NCBI GenBank assembly: GCA_011032825.1
Contig: JAADJZ010000014.1
Span: forward strand, 372,001 to 436,000
Reading direction: 5' to 3'
Length of the DNA: 64,000 nt
Source of the DNA: Massariosphaeria phaeospora
Taxonomy: Eukaryota; Ascomycota; Dothideomycetes; Pleosporales
Shown here piece after piece: positions 52,464-62,876 of this stretch (position 1 is its first letter; each line of letters starts with the position of its first letter). The translations under genes were made by a program, and so were the position numbers. The notes beneath the pieces were generated by a model. The model was not told the origin of the DNA, did not search any database, and saw only the letters and a list, made by a program, of their open reading frames with translations.

Positions 52464-53036
52464 GCCATGGAGGGACTATAATTTGTTTCAATACTGGAAA
52501 TGTATACGGAGAGTCACGGAAAACTTAGCCTCGATTTGTTTAGGGAATTGTCTAGGTCAAGTGACCCGGGGGGAAACGGACTGTTTGGAGCAAGCTCAGA
52601 GCTGGAAAACTTACTGTCAATGTATTTAGTACCTAATACCCTCCATATCTTCTCTGAGTCGTTATTCTCGGTGTCGAGTCCAAAGAAATTGGATGCCCTT
52701 TCGTTGATCTTTCGGCATTGTGTAGCAGTATCGTTTATTCCTATTCATATCCACGAAAATGAGGGTCTTGACTTCAATACGTTACAGAAAGGTGAGACAA
52801 AATATCTGGGCTGTGGCCTTAAATTGAGCCGATTTAGTTAGCATTCTGTTGGAAGGGCGCAAGTAGGCGACTTACCCGAGCAACCTATTTCCGCGCATAA
52901 TGTGGTTGCAATGAAAGCTGAGCACCATTGTGTATATACTTCTGTCCACCTTGCCGGAACGAGCAACCGCATCGCATCGCACGCAATTGCACCATCGGAG
53001 TCCCGACCCAGCTCATTTCTGACCACGATCCTTAAA
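52464..53036. other. Spacer between copies 2 and 3
   Basis: 573 bp. The frame at 52500..52841 (+) is open but shows no match to the array and no gene character. The last 130 bp are open in frame with copy 3, which begins at 53037. Confidence 0.35.
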
Positions 53037-55390
53037 ATGAGCTCAGAACAAGCACGCTACACACGTATCCGGACGGGAACAGATCGCATCAAGAAGTATC
53101 TTGTGGATACCTCAAGCAATATACTCGGAGACGACTCATGGAGCACGCGATTCTGGGCGCAGCCAAAGAATGTGAACCATCGGATCCTGCCTACACAGGC
53201 CTTTGTTGAAATGGCCAATATAATCGCCAGCAATCCATCTCAAGCCCCGCTTGTATGGAAAACGGTTCTCAACCGACTTGAGGAAGTCATCGTTCTGCGA
53301 CGCGAACACTCCGCTACGTTTGCTCCGTCACACACATCATCCGAGCAGTGGCGGAGGATATACGACGAGCACCAGGACTTCGTCGAGAAACTCGAAGACA
53401 TCTTATATATACTTCTCGCTGGCATATGGCGTCACTTTAGCCCCGCCAAAGCGCTGGAACGAAAGACTACCCAAAGTATAACGCCGTCGTTCGAACACTT
53501 AGCAGTGGCTAAGACGCAGGACGACGGTTCCGGAGACGACGAACTCACCGACTGGTCGACCTTCGACAACCGCCTGAGCGCAGGAAAAACCCATGAAGAT
53601 GTTGGCCGCACAAGGTTCATAGCAACCGTTATGGATTACCTCACTGAGTTGAACAATCTCAAGTCAGTCGTGGCCGGCCTCTGCGGACTGTACAAAGCCG
53701 GCCGTCGCTCTCTCGCTGCAACCGCTCTGAGCACCAACCTTCTATACCAGCTAGTGGAAGAGCAAGTTTGGCGGTTTCATTTCCTCGAGAACGAGCAGAT
53801 GCCGATGGAAGACGACGGTTTCTCTGACGCAGGGCTGCTCGGTATCTTGGTGCGCATGTACAGAGTTGCCGAGCAAAATGCTACTCTTTCGGAAGCGGAC
53901 GACAAGAATGCGCCATTGCGTACGCTATACAAGACTGCGCAAGAACAGTTCATGCCAGTAATTCAAGATTACTTGGCGTTCCTAGAACACCAGAGGGGTC
54001 GGTCTGTCAATGATCTATGGACTGAGGTGCCCGAGGAGTTTCTCAAATTCGGAGACCCAGTCCTAGCCAATGGTCAAGAAATGCGCTTCGATTTCGAGTC
54101 CGAAATGGAGGATGGTATGGACAACCTAGAGTACATCTCGGTCTGGAAGCATGAAAGCGGTCGTTACTAGATCGACCAGCTTGCGCAGCTTGGTATCGCC
54201 ATTCGAAACGAGCCCTAAAGTTCTCTTCCAGTCTGCGACCGACTTACAAGTTCGGTGTCTACTGGCCTTGCCGCTGGCCATGTCTCTGGATCAGATCCAA
54301 TCCTGCTAGACCTGCTGCTGGAAAGCCACTGCCATCTTCAAGACCACGTCAAGCGCGCATACAAAGAAAGCTTCGGAAAGGGTGAATGAATCATGAAGAG
54401 CATTGTGACATGGTGTAACCAGTTCAATCACGATATGCCGGCCAGTTTTGGAACGCTTTGTGATCTCTGGCTGAATCCGTCGCCTTACCGCTTCCATCTC
54501 ACGAACAATATCGCTCTATGTGGTATTTTAGATGTATATATGCTCATACAGATGCAAAGGGTATCGCAGAAATCGAAAACGACTACCCTTATATCAGCTG
54601 TGGGATAAGCCTGTACCACATGATCAAATCGGTTCGCTATTCCGAGCTGGTCTGGAAGGATGCCGAATACGTCCTCCGACAGAACGGCGTACGCGATATA
54701 ATCGGCAGAGAGCCCATGCCATCCACGCTACCGAGCTTTGCTGTAGCGCTACACGATCTGTTCTACCGGCTTGGAGACGAGGATGTCTCCCGATCCGTTC
54801 CTGCCAATAGTCCTTTCATGGATGAAGTGTGGAAACTCACAACTAAGGCTAACCAGCAGACTTCGCGGGACCTGAAGTAGCACATGATACCACACATAAA
54901 CATGAGGATCAAGAAGACTGCCGGCAAAGATGAACTGAAAGCTTGGACCGAGGCGACGCAAAGACAGACGACCGGGGCTGGTCCTTCGACGGCGACGATT
55001 CCCAGATCCTTTAAGCAAGCCGATGATTCCCCACATGATCCATCGAACTCGGAATGCATGGATGCATTCTCGGAGCTGTCTGAACAACACGAGCTCGATC
55101 TCCACTTTCCGTACCTCCAATTCTGGCATATCTGCTATAGGTTAGTGAACAAGATGGCGACAGTGTACAAGCAACACTGTGACCTTGAAGATAGCCAAAG
55201 GCATGCAGGACTTGACCGCTTCCTCTGCATCACTCACTTTTGCTACGTCGCGGAAAATGACGATCTGAAGTGTGCGTTGATGTTCAGAGCCCTCGAAGCC
55301 AAGCTGGTGGAGATTCTTGCGGAAGTCGGAGGGAGGAGCTGCTTGGAAACAGCGGAAAGAGAGTCCCGGGTAGAGTACAGGCCGGATTAG
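53037..55390 (+). pseudogene. DUF6604-like copy 3, multiply interrupted
   Basis: The first 377 residues are open and align with copy 1 (ARYTRIRTGTDRIKKYLVDT, HQDFVEKLEDILYILLAGIW, ALSTNLLYQLVEEQVWRFHF), ending at a TAG at 54168. Sequence matching copy 1 then continues in pieces: ILLDLLLESHCHLQDHVKRA, a stop at 54387, FNHDMPASFGTLCDLWLNPS, a frameshift near 54550 (KGIAEIENDYPYISCGISLY, LVWKDAEYVLRQNGVRDIIG), a TAG at 54878, and LDLHFPYLQFWHICYRLVNK to the end. At least three stops and one or more indels make a full protein impossible. A truncated N-terminal product of 377 residues could still be made. Confidence 0.8.
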
Positions 55391-56129
55391 AAGTGTTGTA
55401 ACTACTATTGCCGCTGCGAAATAAAATAGTGCAAATGAAACAGACTTTGAATTGCCTGTATGTGGCTTTGCTGAGTAAGATATCCGAAGACGAGAATTGA
55501 GGGATGACATGTATTCTTGAACTGGAAACTCAAGATGGATGAAGACCTGATTAGATTCTGCGGTCCATTGTGTAAGACAGGGACATGCTAAAGTGAAAAA
55601 AGAACGAGTAAAAAGAATAAAATAGCGATTGAACAATGCACGTACCTGAAATCCGCGACAGAAACTGACGTTTACCATCTGGGGCAGTATAACAGCTTGA
55701 TTGAATTTGGACGCCATCTGATGTTGAAAACCACCCGGGACTGCTGCTCGTGCCCTACTGGTCACGCAGTAAGCGAGGCGATAGAGTTTCACAAGTTCTC
55801 AACCGTTTCCCACAGCAACCGTTCCTCGGCACCGACTCCGCGATTGATCTTTCACTGCTCCATCACCTCGTCTCGGCGCCGCCGATAGCCCGCTGTCGCA
55901 GTCGCGTCATCAGCCCCACCTGCACCTCAACACCAACACGCCGCCCTCAGCTCCGAAGCTTCGAAACTCCCTCTCCCTCTCTCACCCGCCCTCGTCGTCG
56001 CCCACAGTATCTCACCGCGCGGCAACTTTTCTAGTCAGGTAAGCTGCAAGCCTTCTGCGCCGATCAAACAATCCCCAGAACGCAGCTCTTGCACCGAGGC
56101 GAACCTGGGAAGCGCGAGGCCCTCCTACG
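55391..56129. other. Spacer and probable 5' leader of the Pro-rich gene
   Basis: 739 bp. The right half is C/T-rich and has a possible 40-nt intron at 56039..56078 (donor GTAAGC, acceptor CCCCAG). A frame without ATG stays open from about 55893 into the next gene. No separate gene is supported. Confidence 0.4.
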
Positions 56130-58284
56130 GTGGCGGACCTTGACCAGCTTCCCACCATCGAAATTTCTCGCGCACTGGGTAATACTAAAGGTCTCTGGTA
56201 CTCTCCAGAGCGCCTTCTGCGGCTCGAGACGCCCGGTAACGAAACGTCTGACGAAGAGTCTTTGTTTGTCTCCCCACAACCGCGAAAGAGCTTTCCTGCT
56301 CCGGCCACCGGCATCAGCAGCCTGAAGGCGCAATCTGACGCCCTAAGCCTGCAGACCGGCGTTACGGCGCTGGATACCGAGAGCACAGGTTCTGCGCAGC
56401 TTGTAAAATCTCTGCGCCCACCGCCCGACATCCGCTCGTACTTCACCACTAGCGGAGCATCAGTAAGTCGTCTGCCTCCTCATCGACAACCATTACTGAC
56501 TAACATAGTTCAAGGACGACATGAGTCCTAGTCCTTCAGCGCCACCTCAGGACTCCGATCCTACCAAGGACGATGCCACTGCCAAGGATACAGCAGCACC
56601 GCCCGAGGACACTCCATTGCGTCATGAACCCAACGATAAAAATACTGGTCAAGACCGCCGACCCGGGCAGGAGATTAACATCATCGATGATTCCGGCAGC
56701 GAAGACGACATTCCTCTGCGCTATCGTCGAGTTCCACGAGATTCTGTCCATGAGCCCGGTTCCAAAGACCGTCGCGGTTCACGCGTGCCTGTCCAAGTTC
56801 CAGACTCCAGCTCTAGCGATATTATGATTGAGCGCGATCGTCGCGACCCACCCGCACCCGTCCACCATTCAGGTTCCGGCAATGGCACGACTCAACAAGA
56901 GCGTCGTCCTCCGAGAGAGGCACCTCGCGACTTCGATGACGACCGCATGTATTTCCATGACCGCCAAGATCCTAGACACCAGCCCACGAATCCTTATGCA
57001 GACCGGTTTGCTCGTGACTCTCGCCCGCACAAGAAGCCTACCATGCGACAGCCTCCCGAGCCAAAGGAGACGCCTCCACCGCGCAAGAAGCCTGGCCCTA
57101 AGCCTTGGGCGGTGAAACCCATCAGCAAGAACGACATGAATGCGAAGAAGGAGCTGATCAAGGAGATTGAGCAGTACTGGGGCAAGGGCTTTATCCGCGC
57201 TTTCATTCCAAAGTGTCATCGTCCACTCATCAAGCGTGGCAAGAAGCGGTCTGTTTATCGCGAGCATGAGAACGACCCCAAGAAGTGGATGCCCTCCGTC
57301 CTCAAGGCTGTTCTTATGATCGCGAAGAAGACGGACGACAAGGCCTGGTTGAAGAAGGCGATGGGCGAGGTGGTTAGGTACCGCATTAAGAACACGGGCA
57401 ACCGCAAGCCACAGCTTGTGACTACTGACTTTGATGTCATCGAGGACATGCTCGTCAAGGGTTGGGCTGTAGATGAGAGCTTTGGCATTCGGTACAAGCA
57501 TCTCATGCAATACCGTCGTCCGGAAGAGGCGGATGAGGATATCGAACACATCATGGAGGCTGGTTCGGACAGATCCAGTAATGATGAGCAGAGAGAAGAT
57601 GACGAGGATGCTGATGCTATGGATGACGATCAAGCGGAGTACGACGAGCAGCAGAAACTCGGGGGCCGCAACTTCCAGTCCGGCGGATTCACCCAGCCTC
57701 CACAGTACCATCAGCCCCAGATGTACGGTCGTGGTCATGGCGAACAGATGCGTGGCCAGGCTCCTCCCCGGGCTCCCATGGACCGCTACCCCCCGCCGAT
57801 GTCCGGCTACGGTCAACAGTACCCTGATTACAATGGCGGTCACGGTGCATACGGCAACAGCACAGGTCGACGCAGTACCCATCGTCCAATGACACCACCA
57901 TACAGCTTTGGCGAACCCGAAGACCGTCCTCGCAAATCTTCTTCCGCCAAGCATATCCGAGACCGATCGCCCATGGCTCAGCCCGCGCGCCGCCGTACAC
58001 TTCTCGACCCACTCCCAGCCCGTTCAGGAGGCAATCAATATTTCGACACTCCCAAGATCAAACGAGAGCCTGACCTCGAGCAGCGCGCCGTGTCCGTTGA
58101 CAGCGTTGAAGGTCCTACTAATTTCCTCGGTGGACAGGATCATCGAGAGGAGTTGGTAGTCGAAGATGATGGTGATGATGACGACGAAATGCTGCAGGCA
58201 CAATTGGCGGCTGCGGAGGCAGAGGCTAAGCGTGCTCAGCTTCAGTACAAAATTCTTCAACGCAAGCAGAAGAAGAAGGCTTGA
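56130..58284 (+). CDS. Unrecognised Pro-rich protein with conserved basic middle domain; start unresolved
   Basis: Two coding segments are joined by an intron at 56463..56508 (donor GTAAGT, branch CTAAC): an upstream open exon (VADLDQLPTIEISRALGNTK to SYFTTSGAS) and 56509..58284. The first in-frame ATG is 56521 in the second exon, giving 587 residues. The upstream exon looks coding (SPERLLRLETPGNETSDEES), yet no ATG in frame was found for it, so the true start is unknown. A folded-looking block lies at about residues 205-320 of the 587 (NAKKELIKEIEQYWGKGFIR, KKWMPSVLKAVLMIAKKTDD, FDVIEDMLVKGWAVDESFGI). It is flanked by disordered acidic and Pro/Gly/Tyr-rich parts and ends in a charged coiled coil (EAEAKRAQLQYKILQRKQKK). 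Nuclear location is likely by composition. I do not recognise the family. Confidence 0.72.
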
Positions 58285-59907
58285 GGTGAGTACCCTGCGA
58301 ATTCCCTGGCGAGAGATTTGCCCGATTCCTGGACGACTAGGGCAGTATAGACGTGTGTATAATGCTAACCTCCGCGCGTAGGGTCACCCCATATGGCCTC
58401 CACCATCTCTCAACATTTAACTTTGACTTCTTGCAGTACGTCCCCTCTTGGAGGGAATGCCGTGTCTTGTTTTTGCCGCATGCGCCAATAAGTATGCCCC
58501 GTTTCTAACTCTTTGCTTGGCTGTGTTGATAGCTTGGATGTAAGATACGGGTGGAGGCAGCGGCTTCTTGAATTTCTTCGAGTATAGCATATTCCTGATT
58601 CTTTGACTCCGCACTCCAGACAGTTCTGGGCTCTCCAGACCACGACAGCGACTTTCTTAGGAGGGCTACTTCGCGGTAGATTAAGAGGATCTGGATCGCA
58701 CAAAGCGTTACACTCGATAGCGCAATCCCTTTGGATTCGATTGATGAATGATAGATTTTTTCCACTTACACCGATTGCCGTGGTTCTTTGATCTCACGGT
58801 GGTCTTTGGTAAACTTACAGCTTGTGATTCGTGAACCGTGGCTGCTAGGATTCGTTTTTCGAGTCGTGGTGTGTCCAGCGGAGAGCATCCAGGAACCGCA
58901 CAGCACCAGTAGCGGCTGATGGCGACTTGGAAACATCGGCCCAGATGCCAACAGCACGCAGGCAGTATCGCGCTCGTTCGCGCGTTGGTCCATGGTGATC
59001 GGAGGACGCGGAAGGGCTGAGGTCTCAAGAACCTTTCGCCGCCTCTAACCCTATCGGGCATCGCCCTAAACGCCCAAACCCCTCGGCGTCCTACCAACCT
59101 TCGACAGTCGACTCCACCACCACTCCGTCTCATCAATGACCGCCACTCCCATACGCACCCGTATGCGCGATTACAGCTGCTATTTCTGCAATGCTTCTCA
59201 TCGGTAGCACATTGGCAAGACCACTGTATTACTACACGCTCGCCGTCCGCACGTCTCGGCGTCAGCTTCTCGAGGACTACTGCAAGCAGTTTATCACCTA
59301 AACTGAACGGTGCAGGCTATGAGCTCTGGAGTGCTTTGTCGAAAAGATAGCCTGATTTGGGATGACCATGTCTAGACGTGGGTTGCTGTCAAGGCAAAGA
59401 AGCGCTCACATACTGCCAATTTCTAAAGTTCCTTAGAACTCCGAGATTCTTTCAAGCAATTCCTTCTCGACTGATCTGTATCTGGTAATGATAAATTCCG
59501 TATGCTAACCCTGGACAGAGGTTACAGACACGGAACCACAGACCTGAGGATGGATATCGTCTCTCTAAACTCAATACAGTGTTTCAGTTCATGTCTTCAC
59601 TCATCATCGAAAAGCAAACAATAGAGCACACATGTTCTTCTCAAGCAACAGACCCCCTATATCTTTAGCGTAGACAGTGCTTGCTTGTATCCATTCACGG
59701 AACGGCGTCTGAGTGTGGAAGTCAAAGACACGGAACGTGCTGACGCAATAGGTAGTCCAGCAGGCGTAGGCACTCGACGAAGCGCGCCCCCCAAGAGCCC
59801 GTCATGAAGTCACATATTCCATTTGTACATTCCAGTCTAATTCTCAACGCGACCCAAGTATATACAGTTACCCACTACCCTATCTACCCCACCACCGCAC
59901 CCCGCCT
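58285..59907. other. Convergent intergenic region with probable 3' UTR intron
   Basis: 1.6 kb between the Pro-rich gene (+) and GH7 (-). One base after the TGA a consensus donor GTGAGT (58286) pairs with GCTAAC...CGCGTAG ending at 58381, so the mRNA probably has a 96-nt 3' UTR intron. Other frames (for example 58708..59136 -) do not look coding. Confidence 0.45.
58286..58381 (+). other. Probable 3' UTR intron of the Pro-rich gene
   Basis: The donor GTGAGT begins two bases after the stop codon. A branch-like GCTAACC lies 16 nt before the acceptor CGTAG. An intron this close to the stop would normally escape nonsense-mediated decay. It is inferred from splice signals only. Confidence 0.5.
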
Positions 59908-61416
59908 CTAATACCGTCTCGCCCCACCCCTTCGCGACACCATCTTCGGCGCCTCAAACGTACTCCCAATATCCCCACTCTTAATATTCGAAAACACAAC
60001 CTTCGCATCCGGATACAACTTGACCAGATCCGCCGGCCTACCCCCCGTCGTCGGGCAAGGCCCACGCCCCACACCCGGCACACTCGGATCCGCATCTGCC
60101 GGGTACGGATCCTGATCCAGCCATCCCATAGACGAGCCCGCATCATCCCAGATCGACAGCGCAAGCACCATGCCGCGACCCACAGCATCGCCCATCTCCT
60201 TCATGCCGCCGAGCTGCGCGAAGTGGTTGATACCGCCGAACACCTCCTTCTGGTTCACGCAGTACGCGTCGGTAATCGAGTCGACGGGCGCGATGCCCGG
60301 GATGCTGACGCGGGCGTTCTGGATCACCTTGCCGTCCTGGACGTACAGGCGGCGGATGTCGACGAGCGAGCCGTTGCGCGTGTTGTCCGAGGTCAGGAAC
60401 TGTGTTACGACGGTGAGTTTCTTGGACGTGTCGACGGTGTGGTTGGCGCCGACGCCGTAGTACGCTTTGTTGCCGTTGCGGTACGGGTTGATGTCGCAGC
60501 CGTCTTTGTCGCACACGCCCAGATAGCGTTGGCCTTCGCCGTTGCCGCATTCGGCGCCCGAGCACGCGAAGACTTGGTTGGTTTTGCAGGGGTGAGGGGT
60601 GTAGGCTTGTGCGGCGCGGTTGGCTTCCCAGATGTCCATTTCGTTGCAGCAGGCGCCGTAGGTTTGGTTGAGGTTGGCCTGGTGAAGGTTAGATTCGCGC
60701 TCTGGTGGGTTTCCAGTACGTGGAGATGGAGAGGAAGAGAAAGGGGTAAAAACTTACAACACCCTTGATGAAGTTCTGCGTTGGGCACTGCGCATCGCCT
60801 AATAGTTTGTTAGAGACAGGTTTATTTCTTTTATGGTCTGGTTCAACACACAGTATCCAGTTCCATACTTGGCACCCGCAGTGTTCAAGTCGTTCTTATC
60901 TCCCTTATCGTTCATCTCGCTGAAATACAATGCGCCATTGATTCCACATGGCACCTGGCTCACATCAACGTCGAACGAGAACTCCTGGTTGAGCAAGCTG
61001 AAATGTTCGTATGTCTCCTCATCCTGTAGCAGATACACTCGCGGCGAGCTCGAACTCACGACCCCTGTTACCGGATCCGTCTTGTAGATGTTCAGTGTCA
61101 GCGCATCGCCCGCGGTGCGGATGCCGTAGCTGGCGTAGTCGACACCCTCGAGCGTGCAGGTCTTCGCGCACGTCTCGACGTCTGGGCAGAATTCCTTGTT
61201 GAAGCCGTTGGTCACGCAGTTGGTGTAGCCCTCGGCGTTGTGGAGCCAGCGGTAGTTGGAGTCGAGGACAATGGAGGTGTTTTGTGCGACGCAGCCGCCG
61301 GCTTTGGTGCACTTGTAGGAGGTGAGGGAGGGGTGGACTTCTGGAGTGAGGGGTCCTGGGGCTTGGGCAAGCACAGTGGCTGCGAAGGTCGCACCGAGGA
61401 GGGCGCCTTGATACAT
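59908..61416 (-). CDS. GH7 cellulase (endoglucanase-type Cel7), no CBM
   Basis: Exons are 61416..60852, 60798..60758 and 60678..59908, giving 458 residues. A signal peptide ([20 protein letters not shown]) is followed by the GH7 catalytic domain: [40 protein letters not shown], the catalytic line [12 protein letters not shown] with E215, D217 and E220 all present, then [20 protein letters not shown] and [11 protein letters not shown]. Many paired cysteines fit the secreted fold. There is no cellulose-binding module at the C-terminus, which ends [20 protein letters not shown]. The substrate is cellulose; endo-action is preferred over cellobiohydrolase from the short DKDGC-type loop, but both share the family. 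Intron 1's donor GTGTGT is weak yet needed to make [11 protein letters not shown]. Its promoter lies in 61417..62876. Confidence 0.92.
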
Positions 61417-62876
61417 GGCTGCTAGGACCCTGGATAAGTGGCTTATGGGAGAGCAAGGGATGTGATCGCGGTAGGTATCAGGACTGAAGTGATGGGATGT
61501 TTATATGTTTCTCTAGAGTTGTGGAGATATCCAGTTTCCAGAACATACGTCGTTAAGACTATACTCGCGATATTGATCGATTTAAACGCCCAGGGTTAAG
61601 AGATCGTAGTGTCTGTGTCGACCTCACGATGCAGGATAACATAGATTGGAACAACCCACCGTCCCTGAGGCTCTAAAGAAGCGAAATCCCTTGACTGGAT
61701 AAGGTACCTGAATAGTAGCCTGCACGCGCCACCCACTCTCTTCTAAACTGCCTAGAGACTTCACTCTGCATCGCGTAATGTTCTAGAAGATTGCATGTGC
61801 TCCGAGGGACGCACAGAGTGTTCGGACCGGCGGACCATTTACCGAAAAAGGAGAGCATGCAATATAGGGGTGTTCTATCCGCTTTCTAAAAGGTTATCGA
61901 TGATCCAGAGGGTAATATGGACGTGGACTAGGAGTGCAGTTAATATAGCGCGGGTGATTGGCGAACGGATGAACCGGGTTTCTCCTATATTGCGCTGAGC
62001 CTCAAGGCTGGGAAATGTTAGTTGTTACTAAGTGCTGGTCGTCTGAGCGGTCGTCAAGCCACGCGGGTAGATATCTTTCAGAGAGTAGAGTGAAGTGCGA
62101 GACGGAATTACTCGCGGTCTCGTCTTCTGGCATTCCTGGTTGGTTTCAACGCGCAAAGTTTACTGATATACTCGCCCTCTGCCGTGCGGATGCACTTCAA
62201 GAACATGCTCTTCCGTTGAGGTCCTTGGTTTCTCCGACTCTCTGCCTGCTCCCATGGTCGTCTAAGGCCACGCAGGTATGTTGGTCTTCCATCGCATGGA
62301 TGTTACGATGCCACGGGCGAAAAGGCCGCGTAGGGTATGACGCCAGAGATCCAAAGGCTTGGCTATGTTGAGCTTTGATAGGATCTCCCAGGCTCTTCAG
62401 CTAGTTGATGGTTGTTGCTTGGTTGTTGCTTAGTTGTTGCGTGGTGGGGGTGTGTGGGTTCAGGGCGGAAATGGAGTTGAGAGGTCCAGCGGTGGCGTTA
62501 GATCCGGGCTATCTCCGAGCCTCGGCCCACGACGTGCGATGGCGTGCTTGACGCTAGCTATCATTTTTTTGTCCAGGACGACATGACGCGCTTCAACGCG
62601 CCCGCAAGACGGCGCCCAGGCCAATCATGGCGCGCCAAAGACACCACCGCCATTACTGTGCTTCTCCTCGGCTGCTGGCTCCCTCTGCCGACATCGCTGT
62701 ACATATCCTCCACCCACCGGAGACCTCGCCTGCACTTGAGACACCACCGTGGCTGCGCGTCCTGAAGCTGAAAGAGAAGCTGCACAGGCTCTCAGGCTCG
62801 CCTCAATCCAGTGGGAGCTACATAGCAACGAGACTGAGCCATTGACACGGTTCTGGCGTCTTCAACTTCCTCGATA
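61417..62876. promoter_or_regulatory. Divergent region GH7 / MET10
   Basis: 1.46 kb between the divergent starts of the cellulase and MET10. It contains a TTGTTGCTTGG-type repeat at 62410-62441. No gene-like frame is supported. As the promoter of a cellulase gene it is a natural place to look for CreA/XlnR/Clr sites, but I did not score them. Confidence 0.4.

Noticed and set aside
47231..55390. RIP as the cause of decay in the tandem copies
   Set aside because: The broken copies are not visibly AT-enriched and the lesions are largely indels; a computed RIP index would be needed, but the text does not suggest it.
56869..57954. 361-codon open frame on the minus strand over the Pro-rich gene
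   Set aside because: Antisense shadow of a GC-rich coding exon; residues are a biased Leu/Val/His mix with no domain.
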